NCBI RefSeq assembly: GCF_004342265.1
Contig: NZ_SMCS01000006.1
Span: forward strand, 186,001-250,000
DNA from: Luteibacter rhizovicinus
GTDB taxonomy: Bacteria > Pseudomonadota > Gammaproteobacteria > Xanthomonadales > Rhodanobacteraceae
DNA length: 64,000 bases
Direction of reading: 5' to 3'
A model generated the notes under the pieces. That model had not been told where the DNA came from, did no database searches, and saw only the letters and a program-made list of their open reading frames with translations. Made by a program: the position numbers and the translations under genes. Position 1 is the stretch's first letter; the number at the start of each line of letters is the position of its first letter. Below, in pieces: positions 8,511 through 17,123 of this stretch.

Positions 8511-9799
8511 GCAAACGCGGCATTCGACGTGGCGGGATCGTGGCGCTGGCCCTCACCGGCGCCATGATCCTTGCCGGTTGTGCGAAAGAAGACGCATCGT
8601 CGCGCACGCTCGATTTCTGGACCATCGGCCGCGAGGGACAAGCGGTCGAGAAGTTACTGCCGGAGTTCGAACGCGAACATCCCGGCTTGCACGTCAACGT
8701 GCAGCAGTTGCCCCTGACTGCCGCGCACCAGAAACTGTTGACGGCATTCGCGGGCAATTCGACGCCGGATGTCACGCAGCTCGGCAATACCTGGGTGCCC
8801 GAAATGGCGGCGCTTGGCGCGCTGGAACCGCTGCAGTCGCGCGTCGACGCATCGAAGATCATCCGGACCGACGATTACTTCCCCAGCATCTGGGCGACCA
8901 ACGTCATCGACGGCACGCTTTACGGTGTGCCCTGGTACGTGGACACGCGCCTGCTGTTCTATCGCAAGGACCTGCTGGCCAAGGCTGGCTTCGACCATCC
9001 GCCTCGCGACTGGGTCGAATGGCGCGAGATGATGGCGAAGCTCAGTCAGCCGGTCGGTACGACGTACGGCATCCTGATGCCGACGAATGAATTCGAGCAG
9101 TTGCTGTCGCTTGTGCTGCAGCAGGACGATGCGCCGCTGCGCGATAACAATCGTTACGGCAATTTCCGTAGTGCGGGATTCAAGCGCGCGCTGACGTTCT
9201 ATGTCGATACGTTCAAGCTGAAGCAGGCGCCGTTGATCACGAACGTCGGCGTCGGCAATCCGTGGGCCGCCTTCGGCCAGGGGTATTACACCTTCTATCT
9301 TTCGGGTCCGTGGAATATCGGCGAGTTCCGCAAGCGTCTTCCCGAAGCGCAACAGAAAGACTGGTCGACGGCGCCGCTGCCGGGTCCGACCGGTCCGGGT
9401 GCATCGAACGCGGGCGGCTCCAGTCTGGTGATCTTCCGCGCGTCGAAGCATAAGGACGACGCCTGGGCGCTTATCGACTTCCTGTCGCGCCCCGACATAC
9501 AGGCGCGTTTCTACGAGATTCTGGGCGACATGCCACCGCGTCGTTCGTCATGGGAAATGGACGCGCTGCGTAACGACCCGGAAGCCGCCGCATTCCGCGA
9601 TCAGCTGGAACGCGTGAAGGCGACGCCGCCCATTCCCGAGTGGGAACGCATCGTGACCGAAATGCAGCTGCTGGCGGCGGAAGCCGCGAGCGGCAAGAGA
9701 AGCGTTGACGATGCCGCGGCCGAACTCGACCGGCGCACCGACGCGATCCTGGAAAAGCGGCGCTGGATTCTCGACCACCCCCGGAGTGACGCCAAGTGA
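8507..9799 (+). CDS. sugar ABC transporter solute-binding lipoprotein (family 1)
   Basis: This 430-residue protein has a lipoprotein signal ending LAGC (Cys25) and continues into an extracellular solute-binding protein family 1 fold (TLDFWTIGREGQ near 33, GVPWYVDTRLLFYRKDLL near 145, GPWNIGEF near 265). It should capture the oligosaccharide released by the GH144-type enzyme and present it to the two permeases that follow. It overlaps its neighbours by four bases on each side. Membrane anchoring of a binding protein is less common in Gram-negatives but frequent in this order. Confidence 0.88.
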   Translation: MSKRGIRRGGIVALALTGAMILAGCAKEDASSRTLDFWTIGREGQAVEKLLPEFEREHPGLHVNVQQLPLTAAHQKLLTAFAGNSTPDVTQLGNTWVPEMAALGALEPLQSRVDASKIIRTDDYFPSIWATNVIDGTLYGVPWYVDTRLLFYRKDLLAKAGFDHPPRDWVEWREMMAKLSQPVGTTYGILMPTNEFEQLLSLVLQQDDAPLRDNNRYGNFRSAGFKRALTFYVDTFKLKQAPLITNVGVGNPWAAFGQGYYTFYLSGPWNIGEFRKRLPEAQQKDWSTAPLPGPTGPGASNAGGSSLVIFRASKHKDDAWALIDFLSRPDIQARFYEILGDMPPRRSSWEMDALRNDPEAAAFRDQLERVKATPPIPEWERIVTEMQLLAAEAASGKRSVDDAAAELDRRTDAILEKRRWILDHPRSDAK

Positions 9800-10674
9800 A
9801 TACCTCGCGCGCCGCCTGGCTGTTCCTCGCTCCCGCGCTGATCGTGCTGGGCATGTTCTTCCTGTTGCCCGTGCTCGCGGCGTTGATCCTCAGCCTGACG
9901 GACTACGATCTCTACGCGCTGGCGGATATCCGCAACCTGCGCTTCGTCGGGCTGGAAAACTACTGGACACTATTGCATCGTCCGTTGTTCTGGTCGGCGC
10001 TTGGACACACGGTGTATTTCGTGGCGGTAGGCGTGCCGCTTTCGCTTATCGCTTCGCTGGGTGCGGCCATGCTGCTGAACTCGCCGCTCGCGCGATGCAA
10101 GCCGTTCTTCCGTACCGCGCTGTTCGCGCCGGTCGTGACGACCGTAGTCGCGGTCGCCGTGATCTGGCGTTATCTGTTCAATACGAAGTACGGCCTGGTG
10201 AACTCGGTGCTCGATGGCATCGGCGTCGCACCCATCGACTGGCTGGGCGATCCGCACTGGTCGATGCCGACGATCATCCTGTTCGCCGTGTGGAAGAACT
10301 TCGGCTACAACATGATTATCTTCATGGCCGGTCTGCAGGCCATTCCCGCCGATCTTTACGAAGCCGCGCGCATCGACGGCGCCTCGGCGCTGCGCCAGTT
10401 CCAGCACATCACGCTGCCGATGCTCAAACCCACGATGGTGATGGTGAGCATCCTGACGGTATCCGGTTACTTCCAGCTGTTCGCCGAACCGTATGTGATG
10501 ACCGAAGGCGGTCCGTTGCAAAGCACGACCAGCGTTCTGTACCTGATGTACGAAGAAGGCTTCAAATGGTGGAACCTCGGTTCCGCGTCGGCCGTTGCGT
10601 TCCTGCTCTTCATCATCATGTTCGCCGTCACGGCGGTCATGCTGCGACTGTCGCGCCGCGGAGGTGAAGTATGA
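9796..10674 (+). CDS. sugar ABC transporter permease (MalF-type)
   Basis: The 292-residue protein has six predicted membrane helices and the cytoplasmic EAA loop EAARIDGASALRQFQHITLP, the contact site for the ATPase. It begins with GTG, overlapping the TGA of the binding-protein gene. With the next gene it forms the heterodimeric channel of a CUT1-type sugar importer. No ATP-binding subunit is encoded in the operon. Confidence 0.9.
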   Translation: MNTSRAAWLFLAPALIVLGMFFLLPVLAALILSLTDYDLYALADIRNLRFVGLENYWTLLHRPLFWSALGHTVYFVAVGVPLSLIASLGAAMLLNSPLARCKPFFRTALFAPVVTTVVAVAVIWRYLFNTKYGLVNSVLDGIGVAPIDWLGDPHWSMPTIILFAVWKNFGYNMIIFMAGLQAIPADLYEAARIDGASALRQFQHITLPMLKPTMVMVSILTVSGYFQLFAEPYVMTEGGPLQSTTSVLYLMYEEGFKWWNLGSASAVAFLLFIIMFAVTAVMLRLSRRGGEV

Positions 10675-11492
10675 ATCCGCGTATCGCCAAAGCGATCATC
10701 AATGGCTTGCTGATCGCAGGCGCCGTCGTCGCATTGCTGCCGCTGTTGTGGATGGTATCCGTATCGTTCATGACGCAGGGCGAGGCCAGTTCGCTGCCCG
10801 CGCCGCTGTTCCCGAAACATGCGACCTGGGCCAACTACCGCGAACTGTTCGCCAACGCGGGCATGGGCCGCTACCTGCTCAACAGCCTGCTCGTTTCCAC
10901 GGCGATCACCGCCGTCTCGCTCGCGTTCAATCTGATGGCTGGTTACGCGTTCGCCAAGTTGCAGTTCGCCGGTCGCGAACGGCTGTTCCAGGGGTTGCTA
11001 GGCGCGCTGGTCATTCCCGCGCAGGTGGCGATGCTGCCGCTGTTCCTGCTGCTGAAGTACCTGGGTCTGGTCAACACGTACGGCGCGGTCATCGTGCCGG
11101 CCATGGCCACCATTTTCGGTATCTTCCTCGTGCGTCAGTATGCGCGCGGCATTCCGGACGATCTGATGGAAGCGGCGCGGATCGATGGCGCCGGCGAGAT
11201 GCGCATCTTCGTCACCATCGTGATGCCGTTGCTGAAGCCGATCATGGTGACGCTGGCGATCTTTACCTTCCTCGCCGCATGGAACGACTTCATGTGGCCG
11301 CTGATCGCGCTGACCGGCCAGGAACATTACACGTTGCCGATCGCGCTGGCGTCTCTGTCGCGCGAACACGTGCAGGACAGCGAACTGATGATGGCCGGCT
11401 CGGTGGTAACGATTCTCCCCGTGCTGCTGCTCTTTCTCGCACTGCAGCGCTACTACCTCGAAGGTCTGCTGCTGGGCAGCGTCAAGGGATAA
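10671..11492 (+). CDS. carbohydrate ABC transporter permease (MalG-type)
   Basis: This 273-residue partner permease has six membrane helices and the EAA motif EAARIDGAGEMRIFVTIVMP. Its ATG overlaps the stop of the first permease by four bases. It lies five bases before the glycosidase at 11497, so all five genes from 7029 to 14220 look like one transcription unit. The ATPase must come from elsewhere in the genome. Confidence 0.9.
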   Translation: MNPRIAKAIINGLLIAGAVVALLPLLWMVSVSFMTQGEASSLPAPLFPKHATWANYRELFANAGMGRYLLNSLLVSTAITAVSLAFNLMAGYAFAKLQFAGRERLFQGLLGALVIPAQVAMLPLFLLLKYLGLVNTYGAVIVPAMATIFGIFLVRQYARGIPDDLMEAARIDGAGEMRIFVTIVMPLLKPIMVTLAIFTFLAAWNDFMWPLIALTGQEHYTLPIALASLSREHVQDSELMMAGSVVTILPVLLLFLALQRYYLEGLLLGSVKG

Positions 11493-11496
11493 ACAC

Positions 11497-14220
11497 ATGC
11501 TTCTTCGTTCGATCCTCGCCACAGCCGCGCTCACCGCCGGCTGTCTGCTGCCTTGCGCGTATGCGCAGACGGACGCCCGCCTTCTCGACGGTTTCGACCG
11601 TGCCGCGAACTGGACAGTCGGACATACGGACGACGTCAGTGCGACGCTGCGTCAGGACGGCGGTTCGCTGTGCCTGGATTTCGACTTCAACGGCGTATCC
11701 GGTTCCGCGTCGCTGAAGCGCGAGCTGCCCATCGACTATCCCGGCAACTTCGCGCTTTCGTTCGACGTGCGCGGGTCGATGTCGCCGAATACCTTGCAGC
11801 TGAAACTGATCGACGACAGTGGCGACAATGTCTGGTGGTATCAACGTCCCGCTTTCGTGCCCACGAAGGATTGGCAGCACATCGAAGTGCGTCGCAAGGA
11901 TATCGAGTTCGCATGGGGTCCCACGAAGGACCGGGTGCTCACGAAAACCGCCGCCGTCGAATTCATGATTTACGCGGAGAAGGCCGGCAAGGGTCGGGTC
12001 TGCTTCGACAACCTCCGCCTTAAACCGTTGCCGCCCGAGCCGGCGAATGCCGCTCCGTCCACGGCAGCCGCCACGCCACCCAAAGTGTACTTCCAGGCGC
12101 AGGCGAAGAAAGTACGGCGCGGACTCTATCCGCGCGGATTCTCCGGCGAACAGTCTTACTGGACGCTGGTCGGCGTCGACGGCGGTAGCGCGGAGTCCGC
12201 ACTGATCTCCGAGGACGGCGCGATCGAAGTGAACAAGGGCGGTTTTTCCATCGAACCCTTCGTGCTGGACAACGGCAAGCTTGTTACCTGGGCGGACGTT
12301 CGCGCGTCGCAGTCGCTGCTGGACGGTTATCTCCCGATACCGTCCGTTCAGTGGAAGACCGGCGCGCTGGGGCTCGAGACGACGGTGTTTGCCCAAGGCG
12401 AAGCGGGGCGCTCCGAACTGGTTATGCGTTACCGCGTGTCGAACGATGGCGATGCCGCTCGCGATGTCACGCTGGCCTTGATGGCCAGGCCGTTCCAGGT
12501 CAATCCACCCACGCAGTTCCTCAATTCACCCGGTGGCACCAGCCCGATCCATGATTTCGCCTGGGATGGAAAGAAGCTCACTGTCAATGGCGTGCACGTC
12601 GTCGTTCCACTGCAAAAGACGGATGACTTCGTTGCCAGCAGGAATACCGATGGTTCATTGCCCGAACGCATCGCGGCGGGCCAGCATCCTTCGGTTGCCA
12701 AACTGCACGACGACCTCGGCTTCGCCCAGGGTGCGTTTCTCTATCGCTTGCATGTGCCTGCGAAAGGCCACGTCGATCTTGGGCTGGTCGTTCCTTCCAT
12801 TTCGTCCGCGCATGTCGACGTGCCCGCGAACACGGCAATGTGGCTGGAAAGTCGGCTCGATGCCATCGCGTCCACATGGCGCGAAAAGCTGAACCGCGTC
12901 TCGATCGAAGCCCCCACGGCCGCGCAACCCATCGTCGATACGATGCGCAGTGGCGTCGCGCAGATACTGATGTCGCGCAACGGTCCCGCGTTACAGCCGG
13001 GCACGCGTTCGTATGGACGTACCTGGGTACGCGACGGCGCGATGATGCTCGAAGGGTTGCTGCGCACCGGTCATGCCGACGTCGCGGGCGAGTTCGTCGA
13101 CTGGTACGCGCCGCATCAGTTCAGCAACGGCAAGGTGCCATGTTGCGTGGACGCGCGCGGCTCCGATCCGGTACCGGAGAACGACAGCCACGGCGAACTG
13201 ATCTTCAGCGTCGCCGAGCTTTACCGCTATACGCACAATCGCGAGCAACTGACGGCATTGTGGCCTCACGTCGAACGCGCGGTTGCGTACATGGACAAGC
13301 TGCGGTTAAGCGAGCGCACCGACGCGCAACGCAACGGCCCGCTGTATGGACTGATGCCCGCCTCGATAAGTCACGAAGGCTATTCGGCCAAGCCGATGCA
13401 TTCGTACTGGGACGATTTCTGGGCCATGAAGGGCTATGACGATGCGGTCGATCTGGCCGCGACGCTCGGGAAGACGGGCGATGCGAAACGCATGGGCGAG
13501 TCGCGCGATACGTTTCGTACCGATCTGCATGCATCGATCGCCGCCGCGGTGAAAGAGAAGGGCATCGATTTCATTCCCGGTTCGGCGGAACTCGGTGACT
13601 TCGATGCGACGTCGACGACGATCGCCATATCCCCCGGTGACGAGCAGACGCGGTTGCCGGCCGACCTGGTGCAAGGCACCTTCGAACGCTACTGGCAGGG
13701 TTTCGTCGCGCGACGCGACGGCAAGACCGCGTGGGACGATTACACGCCGTACGAACTGCGTACGGTAGCGACCTTCGTGCGCCTCGGCTGGCGGGATCGC
13801 GTGCAGGAGTTGCTTGCCTTCTTCTTTGCCGATCGTCGACCCGCCGCCTGGAACCAGTGGGCTGAAGTCGTGGGCCGCGATCCGCGCAAGCCGCGCTTCG
13901 TCGGCGATATGCCGCATGCGTGGATCGCTTCGGACTATGTGCGGTCCGCGCTGGACCTGTTCGCCTATGAACGCGCCAGCGATCACGCGATGGTGCTTGG
14001 CGCAGGCGTGCCGATGACGTGGCTGGATGGCAAAGGCATCGCGGTACGCGATATGCGTACGCCATACGGGAAGCTGGGTTACACGCTGCGTCGCGAGGAT
14101 GGGAAGGTTGTGCTGACGATTACCGGCGATGCGAATCCGCCGGGGGGTTATGTGCTGGCGTTGCCGAAGGGTGAGGTGCGGGTGGCGAAATCCGCGACCC
14201 ATCTCGACGTTCGGCTGTAG
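11497..14220 (+). CDS. large secreted glycosidase: carbohydrate-binding-like domain plus (alpha/alpha)6-type catalytic domain
   Basis: The 907-residue protein has a signal peptide (about 1-24), then a jelly-roll domain resembling CBM11/CIA30 modules (about 29-170), then a long region ending in an all-helical, six-hairpin-like glycosidase domain (about 460-840). Around residue 508 lies RTWVRDGAMM, reminiscent of the WVRDG motif of GH15-like enzymes, followed by NDSHGELIF and PHAWIASDYVRS. I cannot place it in a numbered glycoside hydrolase family. Position at the end of the GH144/ABC operon implies that it trims the same glucan or releases side chains. Acidic residues at the RD and ND motifs are plausible catalytic candidates only. 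Confidence 0.75.
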   Translation: MLLRSILATAALTAGCLLPCAYAQTDARLLDGFDRAANWTVGHTDDVSATLRQDGGSLCLDFDFNGVSGSASLKRELPIDYPGNFALSFDVRGSMSPNTLQLKLIDDSGDNVWWYQRPAFVPTKDWQHIEVRRKDIEFAWGPTKDRVLTKTAAVEFMIYAEKAGKGRVCFDNLRLKPLPPEPANAAPSTAAATPPKVYFQAQAKKVRRGLYPRGFSGEQSYWTLVGVDGGSAESALISEDGAIEVNKGGFSIEPFVLDNGKLVTWADVRASQSLLDGYLPIPSVQWKTGALGLETTVFAQGEAGRSELVMRYRVSNDGDAARDVTLALMARPFQVNPPTQFLNSPGGTSPIHDFAWDGKKLTVNGVHVVVPLQKTDDFVASRNTDGSLPERIAAGQHPSVAKLHDDLGFAQGAFLYRLHVPAKGHVDLGLVVPSISSAHVDVPANTAMWLESRLDAIASTWREKLNRVSIEAPTAAQPIVDTMRSGVAQILMSRNGPALQPGTRSYGRTWVRDGAMMLEGLLRTGHADVAGEFVDWYAPHQFSNGKVPCCVDARGSDPVPENDSHGELIFSVAELYRYTHNREQLTALWPHVERAVAYMDKLRLSERTDAQRNGPLYGLMPASISHEGYSAKPMHSYWDDFWAMKGYDDAVDLAATLGKTGDAKRMGESRDTFRTDLHASIAAAVKEKGIDFIPGSAELGDFDATSTTIAISPGDEQTRLPADLVQGTFERYWQGFVARRDGKTAWDDYTPYELRTVATFVRLGWRDRVQELLAFFFADRRPAAWNQWAEVVGRDPRKPRFVGDMPHAWIASDYVRSALDLFAYERASDHAMVLGAGVPMTWLDGKGIAVRDMRTPYGKLGYTLRREDGKVVLTITGDANPPGGYVLALPKGEVRVAKSATHLDVRL

Positions 14221-14231
14221 TCGCGCCCTCA

Positions 14232-14257
14232 GTGGGAGCGCGCCTGCGCGCCCCCAC
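14232..14257. repeat. REP-like hairpin (degenerate copy)
   Basis: GTGGGAGCGCG and CGCGCCCCCAC form an 11-bp stem with one mismatch between convergent genes. The GGGAGCGCGC core is related to the palindromes at 16411, 22706, 26154 and 40540. It may also help terminate the long upstream operon. Confidence 0.5.
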
Positions 14258-14288
14258 AGTTCCTCGTCCTTCGTAGGTAGCTAAAGGC

Positions 14289-14639
14289 TCAGTGAGTCGC
14301 CACGCGAGTCCGCAGCAGCGCATCCACTGCCTGCTGCCATTCCGTCGATCCCGACTTCTGCTGCGGCGCTTCCTCACCGAGCTTGGTCTGCACCGCCGAG
14401 TTCCACTCAGGCGTGCCGGGTGCCGGGCCGTGACCGTCGTCGCTGACGGCAAGGGTCCGATCGACCCAGGCATACCAGTCCGGCGAACCCAACGCGGGAT
14501 TGGCGGGCGCGGTCTTACCCGGTGCGGGTTCCGTTGCCGGCGCGGAGGCGGAGGCGGAGGCGGTTTCCGGGGAGGAGGGCGAGCACGCCGCGAGGATCGC
14601 GGCGAGGGTGAGCGGAGCGATGGTAAACAACAGACGCAT
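14289..14639 (-). CDS. small putative lipoprotein of unknown function
   Basis: From the ATG at 14639 the product has 116 residues and begins MRLLFTIAPLTLAAILAAC, a clear lipoprotein signal with the modified Cys at 19. A Ser/Ala/Pro-rich linker (about 20-50) leads to a small domain with two similar segments, GSPDWYAWVDRTL and GTPEWNSAVQTKL. These look like an internal repeat of a WxxxVxxxL unit, and a third related segment GSTEWQQAVDALL sits near the C-terminus. An in-frame start at 14681 would bury the signal. I do not recognise the family. Confidence 0.7.
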   Translation of the reverse strand: MRLLFTIAPLTLAAILAACSPSSPETASASASAPATEPAPGKTAPANPALGSPDWYAWVDRTLAVSDDGHGPAPGTPEWNSAVQTKLGEEAPQQKSGSTEWQQAVDALLRTRVATH

Positions 14640-14739
14640 AGGCGGGTCCTGCAGGGGAACGGATACCCCAAGCCTAGCCACCCACGCGTCCGAAACGATT
14701 AACCCCGCTTAACATCAAGGTCTTACGACCCGCCGCCGT

Positions 14740-15423
14740 TCAGCTACGGGCAGCAACTTCGTCGATATGAAGCAATAAGTCCGCAGGATCGGCGAAAACG
14801 CGGTATGCGCCCGCGCGCTCCAGCTCGTTCTCGCCATAGCCGCCCGACAGGAGGCCAATACCCAGCGCCCGTGCCCGTTGGGCCGCGAGCATGTCCCAGA
14901 TGCTGTCGCCCAGCACCAGCGCGTCCCGGATGTCCGTGCCGAGGCGCTCCGCCGCGGTAACGAACAGGTCGGGATCGGGCTTGGCGTGACGCACCTGATC
15001 GCGCGTGACCACGGGCACCTTGTTCGGATCGACGCCAAGCGCCGCGATATTGTGCGCCGCGGTTTCCATGCGACCGCTGGTCGCTATCGCCCAGGGAATG
15101 CCCGCGTCGGTAAGCCAGGCGAGCAGTTCCCGCGCACCGGGCAGCGGACGAACGGCACCCGCTTCCGCCAGTCGTCCGTATGCCTTCGCATGATTGATGC
15201 GAAGGCGCTCGATGCGATCCGGGGTGATCTCGGTGCCGGTCTCGCGCAGGAGGATATCGGTGAACAATCCGCCGCTCATGCCGATTTTCCGATGGATGCG
15301 CCACACCGAAAGATCGATGCCTTCCATATCCAGCGATTCCTTCCACGCCAGAACATGCTGGTAGACGCTATCGACCAGCGTGCCGTCGAGATCGAAGAGA
15401 AAGGCGTGCTTAGCTCTGGACAT
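14740..15423 (-). CDS. HAD-superfamily phosphatase (phosphoglycolate phosphatase-like)
   Basis: The 227-residue protein carries all four HAD motifs: DLDGTLVDS near the N-terminus (nucleophile and acid Asp), ATSG (motif II), a Lys in RHAKPDPD (motif III) and LGDSIWDM (motif IV). The helical cap between motifs I and II is of subfamily IA. Such enzymes hydrolyse small phosphorylated metabolites such as 2-phosphoglycolate, sugar phosphates or beta-phosphoglucomutase-type substrates, and the substrate cannot be read from the sequence. It stands 35 bases downstream of the pirin gene on the same strand. Confidence 0.85.
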   Translation of the reverse strand: MSRAKHAFLFDLDGTLVDSVYQHVLAWKESLDMEGIDLSVWRIHRKIGMSGGLFTDILLRETGTEITPDRIERLRINHAKAYGRLAEAGAVRPLPGARELLAWLTDAGIPWAIATSGRMETAAHNIAALGVDPNKVPVVTRDQVRHAKPDPDLFVTAAERLGTDIRDALVLGDSIWDMLAAQRARALGIGLLSGGYGENELERAGAYRVFADPADLLLHIDEVAARS

Positions 15424-15458
15424 GGGGGATCACAGGAGTGAGTCGGGGAACGCCGATC

Positions 15459-16289
15459 TTAGAACTTGCCCGCGCGGAAGTCCGCGATGGCTTCGTGGAT
15501 CTCGGCCTGCGTGTTCATCACGAACGGACCATAGCGAGCCACCGGCTCTTTCAGCGGACGACCCGCGACGAAGAGCACGCGCGCGGCCTGATCTGCGGCG
15601 AACGTGACGCGATCGCCCTTCGAAAGCACCGCCAGTTCGCTACGTTCCAGCGATTCGCCGGCCACCTCGGCCTTCGTTCCTTCGAACACATACGCGAATG
15701 CACTGTGGCCTTCGGGCACGCTGAGGTCGAAACGGGCGCCGGCTTCCAGCGCGATATCGAGATAAACCGGCTCCGTGGCAACGGCGTCCACGGGCCCGCG
15801 CACGCCGCCGACGTCGCCGGCGACGACACGCACCGTTACGCCCTCGGCCGGATGGGCCACGGGAATGCGCTCCGGAGCGATGTCCTGATAGCGCGGTGCG
15901 GTCATCTTGTCGCTGGCGGGCAAGTTCACCCACAGCTGAAAACCCCACATCAGGCCTTCTTCCTGCTGCGGCATTTCCGAGTGGAGGATGCCGCGACCGG
16001 CCGTCATCCACTGGACGCTGCCGGCGGTAAGGTCGCCGCGATTGCCGTGGTTATCGCCATGGAGCATGCGGCCGGCGAGCATGTAGGTCACGGTTTCGAA
16101 CCCGCGATGCGGGTGCTCGGGGAAGCCCGCGATGTAATCGCCGGCCTGGTCGGAGCGGAATTCATCCAGCAGCAGGAACGGGTCGAGCATGTCGAGCGCC
16201 GGCTGGCCGATGACGCGCTTGAGCTTCACGCCCGCGCCATCGGATGTGTCCATGCCGCGTACACGGCGGGAAATGCTGCGGTCGGTCAT
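15459..16289 (-). CDS. pirin family protein
   Basis: This 276-residue bicupin has the pirin metal-binding signature PEHPHRGFETVTYML and the second-strand ILHSEM motif in the N-terminal cupin, so the Fe-binding His/Glu set is intact. A C-terminal pirin cupin ends near PLKEPVARYGPFVMNT. Bacterial pirins are redox-sensitive iron proteins and some act as quercetinases; the role here is unknown. I chose the ATG at 16289 (MTDRSISRRVRG) because the frame upstream to 16436 encodes a Cys-rich, low-complexity stretch overlapping a REP-like repeat. It is followed by the HAD gene. Confidence 0.88.
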   Translation of the reverse strand: MTDRSISRRVRGMDTSDGAGVKLKRVIGQPALDMLDPFLLLDEFRSDQAGDYIAGFPEHPHRGFETVTYMLAGRMLHGDNHGNRGDLTAGSVQWMTAGRGILHSEMPQQEEGLMWGFQLWVNLPASDKMTAPRYQDIAPERIPVAHPAEGVTVRVVAGDVGGVRGPVDAVATEPVYLDIALEAGARFDLSVPEGHSAFAYVFEGTKAEVAGESLERSELAVLSKGDRVTFAADQAARVLFVAGRPLKEPVARYGPFVMNTQAEIHEAIADFRAGKF

Positions 16290-16410
16290 GGGAAGGTCCT
16301 CGTGTGAGAGACACCTACAATGCGGCTTACAGGCACACGCGCCAAGCGTGCAACGGCGAACGGATTGTTTCCACGTAGCGGCTTGTCGCTTGCACGTATC
16401 CGCTTGCCGC

Positions 16411-16436
16411 TTGTGCAGGAGCGCGCTCCTACACAA
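16411..16436. repeat. REP-like palindrome
   Basis: TTGTGCAGGAGCG followed by CGCTCCTACACAA forms a 13-bp stem with one mismatch and no loop. It shares AGGAGCGC with the other copies in the window. It sits between the UPF0149 gene's 3' end and the pirin gene. Just upstream (about 16374-16415) is an imperfect doublet of CGCTTGTCGCTTG / CGCTTGCCGCTTG. Confidence 0.6.
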
Positions 16437-16448
16437 AACCGATGCGGG

Positions 16449-17123
16449 TCAATGCACCCAGTGGCCGCTGCGCTGGCGCGGCGGGCCGTCTTCGCCTTCT
16501 TCGTTACGTGGCTTCAGCATGGCCTGAACTTCGGCTTCGGTCGGCTGGTGCGTATGCCAGTAATCGCCGACCGCACCCAGGACGACCGGGACCTGCGCGA
16601 GGCAGTCGTCGTATTCGTCGTCGGTCAGCTTCTCGAATTCGGTATCGGCGGAGAGGATGCCCTCATCGACGGCCAGGGCCATGATCGGGCCCAGTAGTTC
16701 CATCAGCGTCGGGTCTTCCGCAAGACGCGTTTCCCAGAGTACCGCGCGCATATCGATGCCGCGACTGAAACCCTCGCACCAGCCGGCGGCCGACAGCATG
16801 GGACCGCTCTCCGTGTCGATCTCGCCGAGAATCGGCTCGTAAGCGTCCACTTCGAGCTCGGCGCCGATGGAATCGTTGAGCTTGGCCAGCAGCGCCAGCA
16901 CACGATTGCCTTCGCCTTCGTCGGTGAAAGCGTCATGCAGCACTTCGGGGAGCCATTCGTCGGGCAGCACTTCCAGCGGACCCACGGCGATGGCCGAGAG
17001 CATGCCGTGGACGCCGTCGAGCATCAGATCGCCTTCGCCCGCGTGCGCACGCAGGTAGCGGTCCAGTTCTTCCAGTTCCTTGTCGTCCAGCGAGCTGGGC
17101 CAATCGGACTTCGGGGTATTCAT
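16449..17123 (-). CDS. UPF0149 (YecA/YgfB-like) family protein
   Basis: The product has 224 residues from the ATG at 17123, which overlaps the TAA of the exonuclease gene (TAATG), so the two are translationally coupled. It is an acidic, helical protein with DGVHGMLSAIAVGP, WCEGFSRGI and DDEYDDCLAQVP, matching the UPF0149 fold. It ends in a short basic tail (RQRSGHWVH) and lacks the complete SEC-C zinc motif. Function is unknown for most members. A longer open frame to 17294 lies entirely within xthA and is discarded. Confidence 0.8.
   Translation of the reverse strand: MNTPKSDWPSSLDDKELEELDRYLRAHAGEGDLMLDGVHGMLSAIAVGPLEVLPDEWLPEVLHDAFTDEGEGNRVLALLAKLNDSIGAELEVDAYEPILGEIDTESGPMLSAAGWCEGFSRGIDMRAVLWETRLAEDPTLMELLGPIMALAVDEGILSADTEFEKLTDDEYDDCLAQVPVVLGAVGDYWHTHQPTEAEVQAMLKPRNEEGEDGPPRQRSGHWVH

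Noticed and set aside
16290-16436. N-terminal extension of pirin up to 16436
   Set aside because: Cys-rich, low-complexity and partly within a REP-like repeat; family starts at MTDRSISRR.
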